Position numbers and translations under genes: made by a program
Part shown: positions 23,642 to 34,796 of the stretch, piece after piece
Numbering within the stretch: position 1 is the stretch's first letter
Layout: each line of letters starts with the position of its first letter
Notes under the pieces: model-generated
Told to the model about the DNA's origin: nothing
What the model saw: the letters and a program-made list of their open reading frames with translations, nothing else
The model's database searches: none
NCBI GenBank assembly: GCA_025331445.1
Contig: JAIWNE010000110.1
Location: 1-64,000, forward strand
Source of the DNA: Blakeslea trispora
Taxonomy: Eukaryota; Mucoromycota; Mucoromycetes; Mucorales; Choanephoraceae
Direction of reading: 5' to 3'
Length of the DNA stretch: 64,000 nucleotides

Positions 23642-25996
23642 ATGCCAGACATACGAGATGAACACTCGGCGCCATTGTTGTCGCACGATGACTTGGATGA
23701 CCGAATTGAACACATGGAACCACTTGCTGTTGGAGGTTTATTCATTTTAACAAGGAACAAAGACAATATTTATATTAAACGCTTTTCTCTTTTCTTTCTT
23801 GATAAAATAGACCAGCGGCTGGAGAGAAAAATTGGATGGATACAAGGTGCTGCTATGAATATAAGCTATATGATTGGCGCAGGTATCTTTGTTGGTCCTG
23901 CTCTGACACTCCAGCTTGTAGGCTCTGGAGGCATGAATCTCCTGATATGGTCAATTGGAGCATTCGTTGCTTTATCTGGCACATATGTATTCATGGAATT
24001 AGGCACTATGGTAAGGTTGTTTGTCTTAAAAGTATACTATAAACTCAATCTATTTTAGTTACCTAGAAGGTATATAAGACTAGCAATTACAAAGAAAATT
24101 TTCGAGCAAAAAAGATGTATTGACCGTAACAGTGGGGGAGAAATAGGCTATCTACATTACTGCTATAGAAAGCCAAAGTATCTATTGGGATACTTATTTA
24201 CATATTGGAGCTTAATGAACCGATCAAGTGGAGTTGCTTCACAAGGTGTTGTATTTGGAAGATATTTAAATTATGCTCTGTTTGGGCCTTCGTACAAGTC
24301 AGAATGGTTAGAGAGAGGATGGTCATGTAAGTAACATCACATTGTGTCTTATGTTATCTTAAAGTTTGTGTTCCTAGTTCTATGTGCAACCATCCTTACA
24401 CTCACCAACATCTATTCTACCAAAGGAAGTGTGAAGATGGTAGGATATCTTACAGCTGTGAAGATATGTGTGCTCTTGCTGGTAGCTTCTATAGGAATGC
24501 TGGTACTAGCAAAAGTTATACCATCTGATGTTGATGCAGGTCTAAACCTATCGTTCCATGGCACTTCAACCACAATAGGTCCTTATGCTTCAGCACTGTA
24601 TTATGTAAGAAGCGTAGTTATTTTTTTTTCTGTTTTGAACGATAGTAACTATATTCATTTATAGGTCTTGAACAGCTATAGTGGCTGGCACAATCTTAAT
24701 TATATTTTGGATGAAGTGAAGGTTCGTTATTTAATCCTTTTGTGCTTTGATTATGTGTAATAATATTTGTTCTTGCTGTAGGATCCCATCAAAAATCTTC
24801 CTAAAGCATCTGCTGCTGCTGTTCTAACTACTGCTATACTTTATATACTTGCTAATATTTCATATCTGGTTGTACTGCCGTTAGAAACCATGAAGAACTC
24901 TCAATTAGTAGTCGCAGCAGCATTGTATGTATGAATTCGAACCTATATTTTATGGACTATATTGACTTTTGTTTAGCTTCTCTCGATCAATGGGCAATAA
25001 CTTTGCATCTACTATGCTACCTATTCTCATTAGCTTAAGCGCTTTTGGCTGTGGTGCTACATTGAACTTTTCAGGTGGGAGGTAACCAAATCATCTGTAT
25101 AGATGACAAGCTGTATTTGGCAAAACAACGAAGCTGAACATAAACTATGACATCTATTTAGAATCATTATGGAAGTTGCACGCCAAGGACTTTTGCCTTA
25201 TGGCCATATATTTGGCAAAGTGAATCCAAGAGTCAGTAGCCCTGTTAACGCATATATCTTGCAGTACGTTCTGTCGATTTTCTTTTTGGTAGGGATACCT
25301 CCAGGGGCAATATATCAATTTGTGGTTGCACTTACTGCTTATCCTGTTTATGTGAGCGAAGAAGAAAAAAAGTTCACTTTGTAATCTTGTAACTAATGCA
25401 ATATCTGCTAGATGTTTTATTTCCTAATGGCATTAGCTGTTCTGATATTAAGAAAACGAGAACCTAATAATAATAGACCAATTGTTGCACCTTTAGGTAT
25501 ATCAACCAAAAGAAAGAGACATGCCATCAAACTAACTTGTCCCTTTTCCTCTCGCTCTCTCTTTTGTTTTTTTTAGTGTGTGTTTATGTCTTCTGGGGAC
25601 TTACTGCTTATGCTCTAGTATTTGTGTTTATTCCTGTAGATAATCCCCAATATCCATACTGGCGTAAGCTACAAAGATATAATGAATTCAAAGTCGACTA
25701 ATAAGGTTATGTTTCTGTAGTACCCTATTTTACAGCCATTCTGTTTATGCTTGCATGTACTGGTTTTTGGGTAACATTTAAAATGTATCAGTGGAAAAGA
25801 AAACAGTAGTCTAACCTTTCCACTTGTTATTTTTTTCTTTAACAACATATAGTACTATCAAATAGTTATTCAAGACACACCTGGCAAATCTTATAACGAG
25901 TCTATTCGAAATCAGGGACATACTGCTATTGAGCAGGAGTTTTTCGAGCAATACACAGCAGTCCCTAATGTCGACGATTTAGAGAATAGAACTTGA
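23642..25996 (+). CDS. Amino-acid permease of the LAT/Mup type (APC superfamily)
   Basis: Thirteen exons join in frame: 23642-23735, 23811-24010, 24059-24069, 24133-24326, 24378-24604, 24665-24721, 24782-24924, 24977-25081, 25162-25351, 25412-25496, 25577-25663, 25721-25770, 25853-25996 (528 residues). A polar N-terminus precedes about 12 membrane segments. TM1 has the APC hallmark MIGAGIFVGPAL, and the loop LPRSGGEIGYLHY follows TM2. The closest layouts are yeast Mup1/Mup3 methionine permeases and animal LAT/b(0,+) light chains; the substrate is not predictable. Exon 3 is only 11 nt (TTA CCT AGA AG) and supplies L-P-R of that conserved loop. The first intron has an unusual GTTTAT donor and is in frame. 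The C-terminal tail is hydrophilic and acidic. Confidence 0.85.
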
Positions 25997-27285
25997 AAGA
26001 CAAAGAATACATTAGGATCAAATAAAGAAGAACGAAGCCTGACAGCTCTGCTTCTGATTTACGTCAATTACTTTTTGCACAATCTGCTTTGCACAATCTA
26101 CCTTGAATTTGCTATAAGAGTTTAAAATGGCTCTTTCAATAATCTACATGTACAATAGAAAATGCTATAAACAGTTCAGTGACAGCAAGTAAGCTACTTG
26201 GGTTGCTCTGTGTCTGGTATATTTTTTTAAAAGAATTGGGAAGCTTACAACCTCTAGATAACGTTTATGTTGTTACAAGAACATGATTTCCATAAAATTG
26301 AACCAATTCATTACACTATCTATCTCATATGCTCCCTTTTTATTTCTTTTTTAGTTGGCTTTGTCAAGCCAGTTGCTTAAGCATTCCTTCTTTGATTCAT
26401 CTTATTTCAAGTGGTTGTTATTCACTGTTTTGGTTCGGCTGTCTTAAGTTACTAGTACAACACTACCTTTGTTGAGTAGCATTGCCGTGCACAAGATCTT
26501 TCTCAATAAATGATTGCTTTCCAACCTTTTTTCAGTTTTCTAATCCTAAATGTGTATTTCCTGTAAATTGTCTGTTTTATTTGACAAACCACCCTTACCA
26601 TCTGTTACATATCAACTAGATATGATCTTTTATCTGATTCTGTATTTCATACTGTTGAAAAATGAACTAACAGTTCTTTTGAATGATGACTGATAACACA
26701 ATATATACAAATATAACACTACGTCCTTTTAGAATATTACTGCTAAACCCGGCATATTGCAAGCATTTTCTTATCTAGATGTTCTATTTCTATATGTCAT
26801 TAAGTCTCACTTTCAATCTCTTCTAATTCATTGCTTGCATTTTTATCTGTCCTAACATCTCTTTTACCTGGACACGATTATTTCGGTTAGAATCTTCTTG
26901 CTTTAGTTAATTCTTATCTCTATACTCTTATTACACTATATCTAGAAAGTCAGTTAGTATTATCTTTTTATTTTCTCTTCAATTTGTCGTTATGCATAGG
27001 ATACATAATCAGCATCTTGCCTAAAATAATATATAAAGACATTTGGTTTTGTTCTAATGAAATATAAAGCATCTACACATTAGAGTCTATTCTCTTTTTC
27101 TTTTACTCTTATTGTACTAGAACAACTTGTAGTCTTGCTGCCTGATTTCTCGGTTATATCTATTTGTTCTCTTTCTCAACTTGCTGCAAAAACTATCCTT
27201 TGTTCTGCAACAACATCATTAAAAAAATAAAAACTTATTAAATATTTAAACAACTTCAAATTTTAAGAGAAAATCAAAAGATGAT
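25997..27285. other. Gene-poor AT-rich region
   Basis: About 1.3 kb of strongly AT-rich DNA. All frames are short and broken. It lies between the permease gene and a tRNA gene and borders a solo LTR, so it may contain older transposon debris, but none could be identified. Confidence 0.5.
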
Positions 27286-27355
27286 GCGTCCTCGGGGAAT
27301 CGAACCCCGGCCTTCACCTTGGAAGGGTGAAATTCTACCATTAAACTAAGAACGC
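27286..27355 (-). tRNA. tRNA-Gly (anticodon UCC)
   Basis: A 70-nt cloverleaf on the minus strand. The acceptor arm GCGTTCT pairs with AGGACGC, including one G-U. The anticodon arm is TCACC / CTTCCAA / GGTGA with anticodon TCC. The T arm is CCGGG-GTTCGATT-CCCGG-like with a perfect B box (GGTTCGATTCC). The D arm contains the A-box sequence TAGTTTAATGG. No intron is present. A T-run (CTTTTG, about 10 nt downstream) can serve as the Pol III terminator. It reads GGA codons. Confidence 0.93.
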
Positions 27356-27446
27356 TTGTTGAAAATTTTATTTTAAAATCTAATAAGTGCTTATTTTTTT
27401 AAAAATTTCAGCCAATCAGAGGGCTTCCACGTGACTTTTTGGTGCT

Positions 27447-28008
27447 GGCACTGTTATATCGAACGATGTATCGAACAACACAATAGTTGACATGTAACCT
27501 CTGTCTAGACTCAGATCATAAACTGCCAAATAAAGAGACGTATTACACAGTCACTTGTAACAGAGCTATAGAGTTGAGTGTCTAGCCTGACAACCAAATG
27601 TCACTGCTATCATTGCAGGATTAACAAATAGAATATCTAGACTCACAATAGTTACAAGATGTCATATGATAATGATGGTGATATTAATATCTCAAGTCTT
27701 GTAGAACTATGAAGATGTCACTGCTTAATTATTTATGTCTCAATGCAAGAAGTCATAAAAGTTGGCCTGCTATAAATAGTTGTTCATTGGCAGATAAGAT
27801 AAGGTGTAACGAAGATAGACATTGTGCATCAAAGACCAAGTCACTTTCCATCATCAATAGAATAGTATAAATAGAGATAGATTCTTGACTAGTTAGAAAA
27901 CTCATTCAATTTACTTTGAACTTAATCCGGACAAAACAATAAAAGTTGAGTCTTAGCCGTACTTTGTCTCTTTTGTTACTGCTGAGAACCTACTTATACA
28001 ACAGGCAC
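27447..28008 (+). mobile_element. Solo LTR with 5-bp target-site duplication
   Basis: The 552-bp LTR (27452-28003) starts TGTTATATCG and ends TTATACAACA, giving TG...CA ends inside an imperfect terminal inverted repeat. It is flanked on both sides by GGCAC (27447-27451 and 28004-28008), a perfect 5-bp target duplication. Inside are a TATA box (TATAAATAG, 27866-27874) and a polyadenylation signal (AATAAAA, 27938-27944) in the order expected for plus-strand transcription. No retrotransposon coding region adjoins it. It is best read as the product of LTR-LTR recombination that removed a full element; Ty1/copia versus Ty3/gypsy cannot be decided. Confidence 0.8.
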
Positions 28009-28329
28009 TTTTTTATTTTCTAAATTACTGTTGTTGCTGTCCAAGTTACCTCTCTTTCTTACTCTCTAAGTTCCTATATGTTCAAGTAACCTCTCCTTCT
28101 TACTTTCTAAGTTCATATGTGCTCAACTATCTTCTAATTTTTATTAGTTCCCTGCTTCATGTCGACATGTTTAGATCTTAACAAGTTCATGTGCACTGTT
28201 TCTAATGTAACCAGAAGAATGACAACGGACATTGTCTTCACAACAAGCTCTAAGACTTTAATAAAAAATGGCAATGATTCAGAAAATATAAACATATAAG
28301 ACTATTGCTAATGAAGAATTGACTTTTTC

Positions 28330-28610
28330 TTTTCTTAGTGTTGTATACATTGTCCTTTTTAGGAACAATAACAAATTATAAAGTCAGATTAGCCATCACG
28401 TCGTTAACATATATGGATATATTGATTAACGGTGAGATACGTTCTTATACAAATAAACAGAAAGTACGTTGTGATCCAACGTAAGGTAAACACTCAGTTA
28501 AGATGCGGGATCCATCATTAGTATAAATAGAGCTAGAAAATGTATATTGAATAAAGACAACTTTCTTTTGGGTCTGATTGATTTATTATTGCTATCAATT
28601 GTACCGTGAA
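28330..28610 (+). repeat. Possible old LTR-like fragment
   Basis: A second stretch carries a TATAAATAG box (28522-28530) followed by AATAAA (28550-28555), as in the nearby LTR, and short inverted AACGT motifs. No terminal TG...CA pair or target duplication is visible and the TATA-to-poly(A) distance is short. It may be a degraded LTR or chance AT-rich sequence. Confidence 0.25.
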
Positions 28611-28807
28611 TATCACACTTAGCGATTACTTTACTTTACTTATTTTTGCTTACATAGCTAGAGTATCTTAGTTTACATGTATTTTGACATTTGGGTTTTT
28701 ATTTCATTTGCACAAAAAAAGAAAATCTACAATGAGTTGAGTTCCATTGTCTTTATGGGGTAGCAAAGGTAGGGTATAAACTGATAAACAATTTCGGTTC
28801 AAATATG

Positions 28808-30503
28808 TTATAGAACACGCATTGATTCATCCAAACGCTGTAAGAGAATCAATGGTATATCAATAGGTGCATGAATACCATCGTTTCTATATAGTCCATA
28901 AAGAATGCCTATTAGGCTGATAAGTAGATGATAGAGAAAGAACAACCAAGGAAGGACAGAAAAGAGATAAAAGAACCGATTAGTATAAGTTGGCACAGTA
29001 GCAGACATAGCGAGTTTCTTTTGAATGGCATGAATCAATTCATGTTGATGATCAAATTGACTCGATAATGTGGCTATCTTTTGACGCAGTGTACTCTGAA
29101 CTTGTTGATCCAATTGATTCTGTCTTTGAGCTTGATCAAAATAAAATATGAGTTTTTTCTAAAAATAATAATAAACTAACGCTTTCTTTACCTTTTGCAA
29201 GCTCATTTTCTAATGTCTGAGTGATTTGTCGATGTTGATTGATTGTCTGATTTAATTTGTCTTCATAATCCAACTTGAGTTGATCGTGCGTTGTATTGTC
29301 TATCACATAACGTGCTGTTCTAGCTTCATCCAAGTCAAATTTCTGCTTATCAATCACACCTAGCAAGCGACTGTTTTCCTGTTGCAAATACTGTATTTCA
29401 CTGTCGTACTGTTTCGTTTGTTCTGCATGTTCCAATCTTTGTTTCTCCTGCTGTCTCATCTGTTCTTTCGCCTGATAGAGATCGCGCTCGGCTACTTCCA
29501 AGCATGACAAATTTGTCTGATGCGATGTCTGAATGTCGTGAAGTTGCTGCTGTAGTTCGTGCAATTCATTGTCTTTCTGAGCCAATTTAAGCTGATCTTG
29601 GTTTTGACTTGTTTCGTAGTTGTTGATCAACAATCTCAAATGCGCAATCGTCTCTTGTCTTTCCTTTTCTTTGTTCTTGTAATTATCAATCACTGCTTTC
29701 TGTTGGCTTGATTCTAGTTTGGCAGTCTCCAGACGAGATTCAAGCAGTCCAATACGTTCCGATAAACTATTCATTTGCTTTTCGTATTTAGAGAGAAGTT
29801 GTTCATTTTCTTGTCGGGATTGACTTAATAACTAATAAAGTAAAATAATATATCAGTTTCATTGTTTCTTTATATGCATATATATATATATATATTACCT
29901 GATGCTCCTGATTCATTGTGCCTGCTAACAGCATGAGTAAATTTATAGGTATAGAGCTAATTAGACTTACTTTTAAGCCTTGAAGCAGAGGATACCAATG
30001 GAGGTGAAGTGTAATGGCGTGCTGTAGTTGGTATCTATTTGTTGGATCTGTTAGTTCTCTCTTTCTATCTATATCATCACATAATTTACATTAGGATCAG
30101 GGTGATTTGTGCTCTCTCTATCATGAAAGTAAACTGTGGTTGTATCTTGAATTGGATAAGGTGAATAGCTATTGATGGAGCCTTCTGGTATATCACGAAT
30201 GGCATGAATAAGACGAATGAACTCGTCCGGTGTCATCTCGAGATCTTCGTTTGCAGTACAATAAGTCTCCAACTCGCTTAGTTCATCTTGGGTCAGAATA
30301 TAGTAGCCTTTTTGTATATTGAACGCTTGAAGAAAATCAAACCATTCCAACATACATGCTGTCGCTCGTTCACCTTTTGATGATTTATCAAATAACACTT
30401 GAAGGTAATTTTCGACGTCTTCATTATGCATGGGTTGAAGATTTGTTAGTTCTTCTCTTGGATGAGGTATTGAATGATGATTCGACACAGTGTTTTTTGG
30501 CAT
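28808..30503 (-). CDS. Coiled-coil protein with C-terminal membrane anchor
   Basis: Five exons (30090-30503, 29971-30034, 29899-29924, 29192-29831, 28808-29130) give 488 residues in one frame. The N-terminal ~110 residues are helical and look like a degenerate EF-hand pair (GYYILTQDELSELETYC, EMTPDEFIRLIHAI). Residues ~170-390 form a long coiled coil (ERIGLLESRLETAKLESSQ onward, many Gln). Near the C-terminus lies one strong membrane stretch (FFYLFSVLPWLFFLYHLL), leaving a ~35-residue tail. This order recalls KASH-type LINC proteins or golgins. The tail lacks the usual Pro-Pro-Pro ending of animal KASH peptides, so this is only a possibility. The exon-1/2 join uses a 55-nt intron with a CTAAC branch motif. 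A (TA)n tract lies in the third intron. Confidence 0.7.
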
Positions 30504-30619
30504 AATGAGTTTTTTTTTTAAAAAAAAGAAAGGAACAATAAAGCAAGGACTCTTTTTTTTAAAAAAAGTATTGAAATACAGCCTTTTTATCAGCTTTTTC
30601 TTTTTTCTTCACATAAACA

Positions 30620-32732
30620 ATGATTCATAATGAATTAGTGAGCAATAACAGTAGTAGTGATAACAATGAAAACAGTCAACAAAAACCTATTAAAAGAAGA
30701 GCACGTATGGCCCTATCCTGTCAGAGGTAAAAAGAAAAAAGTACATTGGCTCTCTGTTATGGATGACTCTTGTTATTTACTTTTTCAATTAAAAAAAAAA
30801 AGGTGCCGTAAACATCGATCCAAATGTTCTCGCTCTAGGCCAACGTGCGAACAATGTCTAGCAGCAGGTGTTGAGTGCGTTTATCTTGAAGTACCAGGCG
30901 ATTTAGAGAGTACAGCCTTACGAGACCGTTTTGCAGGTCTAGAGAATCAGATCCATTCACTCATGGATGAGTTTAGTCAGATTGAGCAACTAGTCCATAC
31001 CACTCGAGCACTTCCACCTGTACCACAACCACAGCCACATGAACAACCAGCCATACAGACAAATTCATTACGAGACTGGAAAATTCATCAATTAGGAACA
31101 GCAGGCCTTTCCATTGATACCCATATGTTTCATGTCACTGATATTTATGCAACACTCATTCAATTTGCTAAAGATAACACAACATCCATTACCTTATACC
31201 CACCACCTTCATCTGAACAACAACAAGAGCAAGAACAGCAAGAAGATAAGCCTGTTTGGCTGACTCGGAACCATTCCATCTTTCCCAATGTCCGACTCAG
31301 TCATTTCACTAGTTTAAGACCTAATCTTCATGATGGCGAAGACTCAGATAGTGAAGATCCTACTCTCTATATCAAAAATCCTATCATTGATGATGACGAT
31401 GACGACGAAGATGATGAAGAAGAAGAGGAGGAGGAAGAAGAACCGAATCCGGAAAATAGACGCAAGAAGAAAACGCATGCAACAGCCGGATGGTCACCTC
31501 CTACACTTCCACCAGGCTTGGTTTCTCAACTGTTAGACCTCTACAAGAACTGTTTATTATATGGTGCAGTACAGCCTTTTGATGCCCTGTTTCAGGGTAT
31601 CTTGCAGGACCAATCAGCCTGGACTCCTTCTTTTCAACTGTTGTATGCTTCCATCTTATGCCATATGCTTCTTCATGCCTTTTATTGGCATCCTGAGATC
31701 TTTCAAGAATACACAAACATGGATGAAGCGAATTGTGTTCAACTTTCTGTTCAGTATTACAAATGGGCCAAACGGCTCCTCTCCTCTATCTATTTTGATC
31801 AGCCTAGTCTAATCACATGCCATGCCATCTGCAACTTGGTCCTGTATCACATTGAGAACGGTAGTACCTCAGTCATCTATATCTATTCTGGTATGGCTGT
31901 TCGGATGGCACTCTCACTTCAACTTTACCGGGAAGATGCCTTGGACAGTGTGGTAGAACAAGAGAGCTTCATGTTTCCGGATGTCTATCGTCCGTCCGTC
32001 AAGCTACTGAAACAATACGCTCGATCTTTGCTTTGGTTTATGTATTTTCTGGATACAGCTTCCTCTCATTATCATAATAAGCCTTATGAAATCCATCTTG
32101 ATGATCATGTCAGTACAACGACTTTCTTCAGGAATCATTCACTTGAACCGACGATGCCGGAGCAACAACAATACCATCAGCAAGCGATGTTTCAGTTCCT
32201 TGAGTTTCATACCTGTCAGATCACACGTGATATTCGACGTACTATCTTTACGCACCCTGAAGAGGCACAGACTTCTTATGAGGCGATTGAGCGGATTGAG
32301 AAGCGCTTGTTAGACTTTCAGCAACAGTTACCAAGTCTGACTCTAGTTGAACCACAGGGGGATTTATGGTATCGACGATGTGTCTTTAAGCAATGGATCC
32401 GACATCATGGACATTGGATCTTGATCCATCAAAGTTATTTGCCAACACCTATGTCTGTTCAGCGATGCACAACAGCTGCCTTTGCCTTGGTTGAACTGTT
32501 TGATCTCTGGATGGTCTCGATGGATTGCTATTTTAGACCGTGTGTGCATGAACTTAAACAGGCTTGTGAGATCTTACTTTATCATGTTGATCAGAACACA
32601 CCCATCAAAGCACAGGCGTTAGAGGGATTGAGGCGTCTTATTCAAGTGTTGCTCAAGACGCCTGTAGGTGAAATTGCTCGTACACGACCCTTTGTTCAAC
32701 GTGTATTGAAGGCTGTTCAGCAACAACCATAA
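30620..32732 (+). CDS. Zn2Cys6 fungal transcription factor
   Basis: Two exons (30620-30726, 30803-32732) give 678 residues. The 76-nt intron splits the zinc cluster: LSCQR is in exon 1 and CRKHRSKCSRSRPTCEQC in exon 2. Joined, they make a standard C-x2-C-x6-C-x6-C-x2-C-x7-C binuclear cluster. A start at the longer downstream frame (30657) would lose the first Cys. Short heptad sequence follows (LRDRFAGLENQIHSLM), then Gln/Pro-rich and strongly acidic stretches (DDDDDDEDDEEEEEE). A fungal-specific regulatory domain spans about residues 290-560 (LPPGLVSQLLDLY ... RSLLWFMYFLDTASS). It is a nuclear DNA-binding regulator; its targets are unknown. It is divergent from the coiled-coil membrane-protein gene, with 116 bp between starts. 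Confidence 0.88.
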
Positions 32733-33210
32733 GCACTACTTTTATTTTCTCTCTACAGAATTTATGTCTATACTTGATAAAGTGAAGTCAGTATCTAAGC
32801 AACATATTCTCTTTTTTTTATTTTATTTATTTGAGCAATTGTATTACCTTAAACGCCCATTTTTGTGGTTAAATCATACTGTATATGCTTATTGTTCTCT
32901 AAAAAAAAAAGCTCTTCACCAATTCCAAATATTAAACATTTCACTCATTAAGATGAATAGGAAATCATTAGATTTTTTTTAAAAATGATATAAATCGTTT
33001 GCATTAATTTCAGCTGAATTTTTTTTTTCTATTGATCATCCTTAGAACAACGGTAAATTCCAAAAAAGGGAAATAGAATGGCATAACTGTTGCACAACGG
33101 CCCAAAAGGTGGCAGTAAGAACACAGTCATAAAATTAAAAAATAAAAAGATACCCGAGGAAAAATGGCTTTTTCTTTTTTCTTTTTTTTTGTTTTCGTGT
33201 TTACGAAAGA
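32733..33210. other. Intergenic
   Basis: 478 bases between two plus-strand genes. A short frame at 32764-32982 looks like chance AT-rich sequence. The T-rich tract just before 33211 is promoter-like. Confidence 0.5.
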
Positions 33211-34777
33211 ATGAACTTTATCACAAGCTTGTTGAGTAAAGTACTAGGCTTACCGGAGCCTACACTTCGCTTACTACTCACGCTTGTTTTGGCTTATCCT
33301 GTTGCAAATCTATACCATAAACGATTTTCAGGACAAGAATCTTCCACACCCCAAGAACGTACACAGTTTATCTTGTTGACAGGCTTTGGTCTTAACTTTT
33401 TCTTTAATGGCTTCAGCATCATCCATACACTTATCACCGTGGCTGTCAGTTACGGTATCTGCGCTATTGTGGGCGAACAGATGGGTGATCGAAAGCTTGC
33501 TGCTGCTGGTGTTTGGATCTTTAATGCGCTTTACCTGTTGCTCGGTTATTACTTTATGCAGACCGACGATTATGATATCACTTGGACCATGACACAATGT
33601 ATTCTGTGTTTGCGTCTGATGGGTTTTGGATTCGACTATTATGATGGTCGCAAACTCATCACCAAGGCTGGTCCTTCCTCTCAAGAGACCGTGCCTGAAA
33701 ACGAACTGAACAAGACAGCCGTCCGAGAAACAGCCGATAAGAAGGCACCTTCAGCTCTTCCCTTATCTTTCTTGGCTGATACACCCCTTGTCCGACTTCC
33801 TACCTTTGTTCAACTGCTTGCCTATACCATGTTCCCCTCTGCTTTCCTTGTAGGCCCTCAATTCTCTTATTCTTTATTTAGAAAATGGATCGATAACACC
33901 TTTTCAGAACTGACAGCTGAGCAACTGGAAGAAAGAGAACGCGCTCAAAAGGCTTATGTGATACGTTGTGTTGGTTTGGCTATTGTCTATCTGGCTTTGC
34001 AACAAACGGTTGGAGCAACTTATTCCACCTCTTATCTGTTGACAGAAGAATATCAATCCTTTGGATTCCTCAAACGTGCTCTTATCTTGATTATTGCCGG
34101 AAAGTTTGCCTACAACAAATATATTGGTATTTGGTTATTGACAGAAGGTAAAGTATTCTGATTTATATACCAAGAGAAAGACAAACTCAATGTTTTGGTC
34201 AATAGGTGCAACAGCCTCTTTTGGTATTTCTTATGAAGGTGATAATGAAGAAGGTCATGCTATGTTTGGTGGTTTAGCCAACACATTGCCTGCCACATTC
34301 GAAACTGCCACCTCCATCGATCATATCATCAGTGCCTTCAATATCAACACCAATCTTTGGTCAAAATACTATGTCTTTAAGCGTCTTAAATTCTTGGGTA
34401 ACAAGCAAGCATCTCAAATGGGTACTTTGTTCTTCTTAGCCATCTGGCATGGTTTCCACATCATGTATTTTATCACCTTTGCTCTTGAATTTCTCTATGT
34501 TCTTTGTGAACAGGTACTCCGTAAGCGTCTCTCTCCCCTTGTTCAACCTTATATCAAGCAAAATGCTATCTATAGCTATCTCTGGAAGGCTGCTTCTTGG
34601 GTTGCCTGTCAACTGACCATTACTTATGCTATTGTTGGATTTGAGCTTCTTAAGGTAGGCAAATCATTCACTGCCTATAAGAGTGTGTGGTTTATCGGTC
34701 ATATCGCTATTGTCGTTATTCTCGGAGCAAACCAATTTTTACCAAAACCTAGAATTGTAAACAAGAAGACACAATAA
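33211..34777 (+). CDS. ALE1: Lysophospholipid acyltransferase, MBOAT family
   Basis: Two exons (33211-34147, 34206-34777) give 502 residues with about ten membrane segments. The MBOAT signature is present: Asn region FNINTNLWSKYYVFKRL, then the catalytic His394 in LAIWHGFHIMYF. LRLMGFGFDYYDGR and VGPQFSYSLFRKW are further family motifs. Length and motifs match yeast Ale1/Lpt1 and animal LPCAT3/MBOAT5. These ER enzymes transfer an acyl group from acyl-CoA to lysophospholipids in the Lands cycle. A polar loop (SSQETVPENELNK) lies in the middle. The convergent SEC1 gene ends only 19 bp downstream. Confidence 0.9.
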
Positions 34778-34796
34778 AGATTTTATTCTATTTTTT

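Noticed and set aside
24344..24664. Independent short membrane-protein genes between 23.6 and 25.4 kb
   Set aside because: They are exons of one amino-acid permease; the joined frame recovers the whole APC fold.
30069..30503. A separate 144-aa gene
   Set aside because: A 55-nt intron with a CTAAC branch motif joins it in frame to the coiled-coil exons, giving one 488-residue protein.
30657..30802. Start of the Zn2Cys6 protein at 30657
   Set aside because: It would read through the intron and lose the first Cys of the zinc cluster, which the 30620 start and splice restore.
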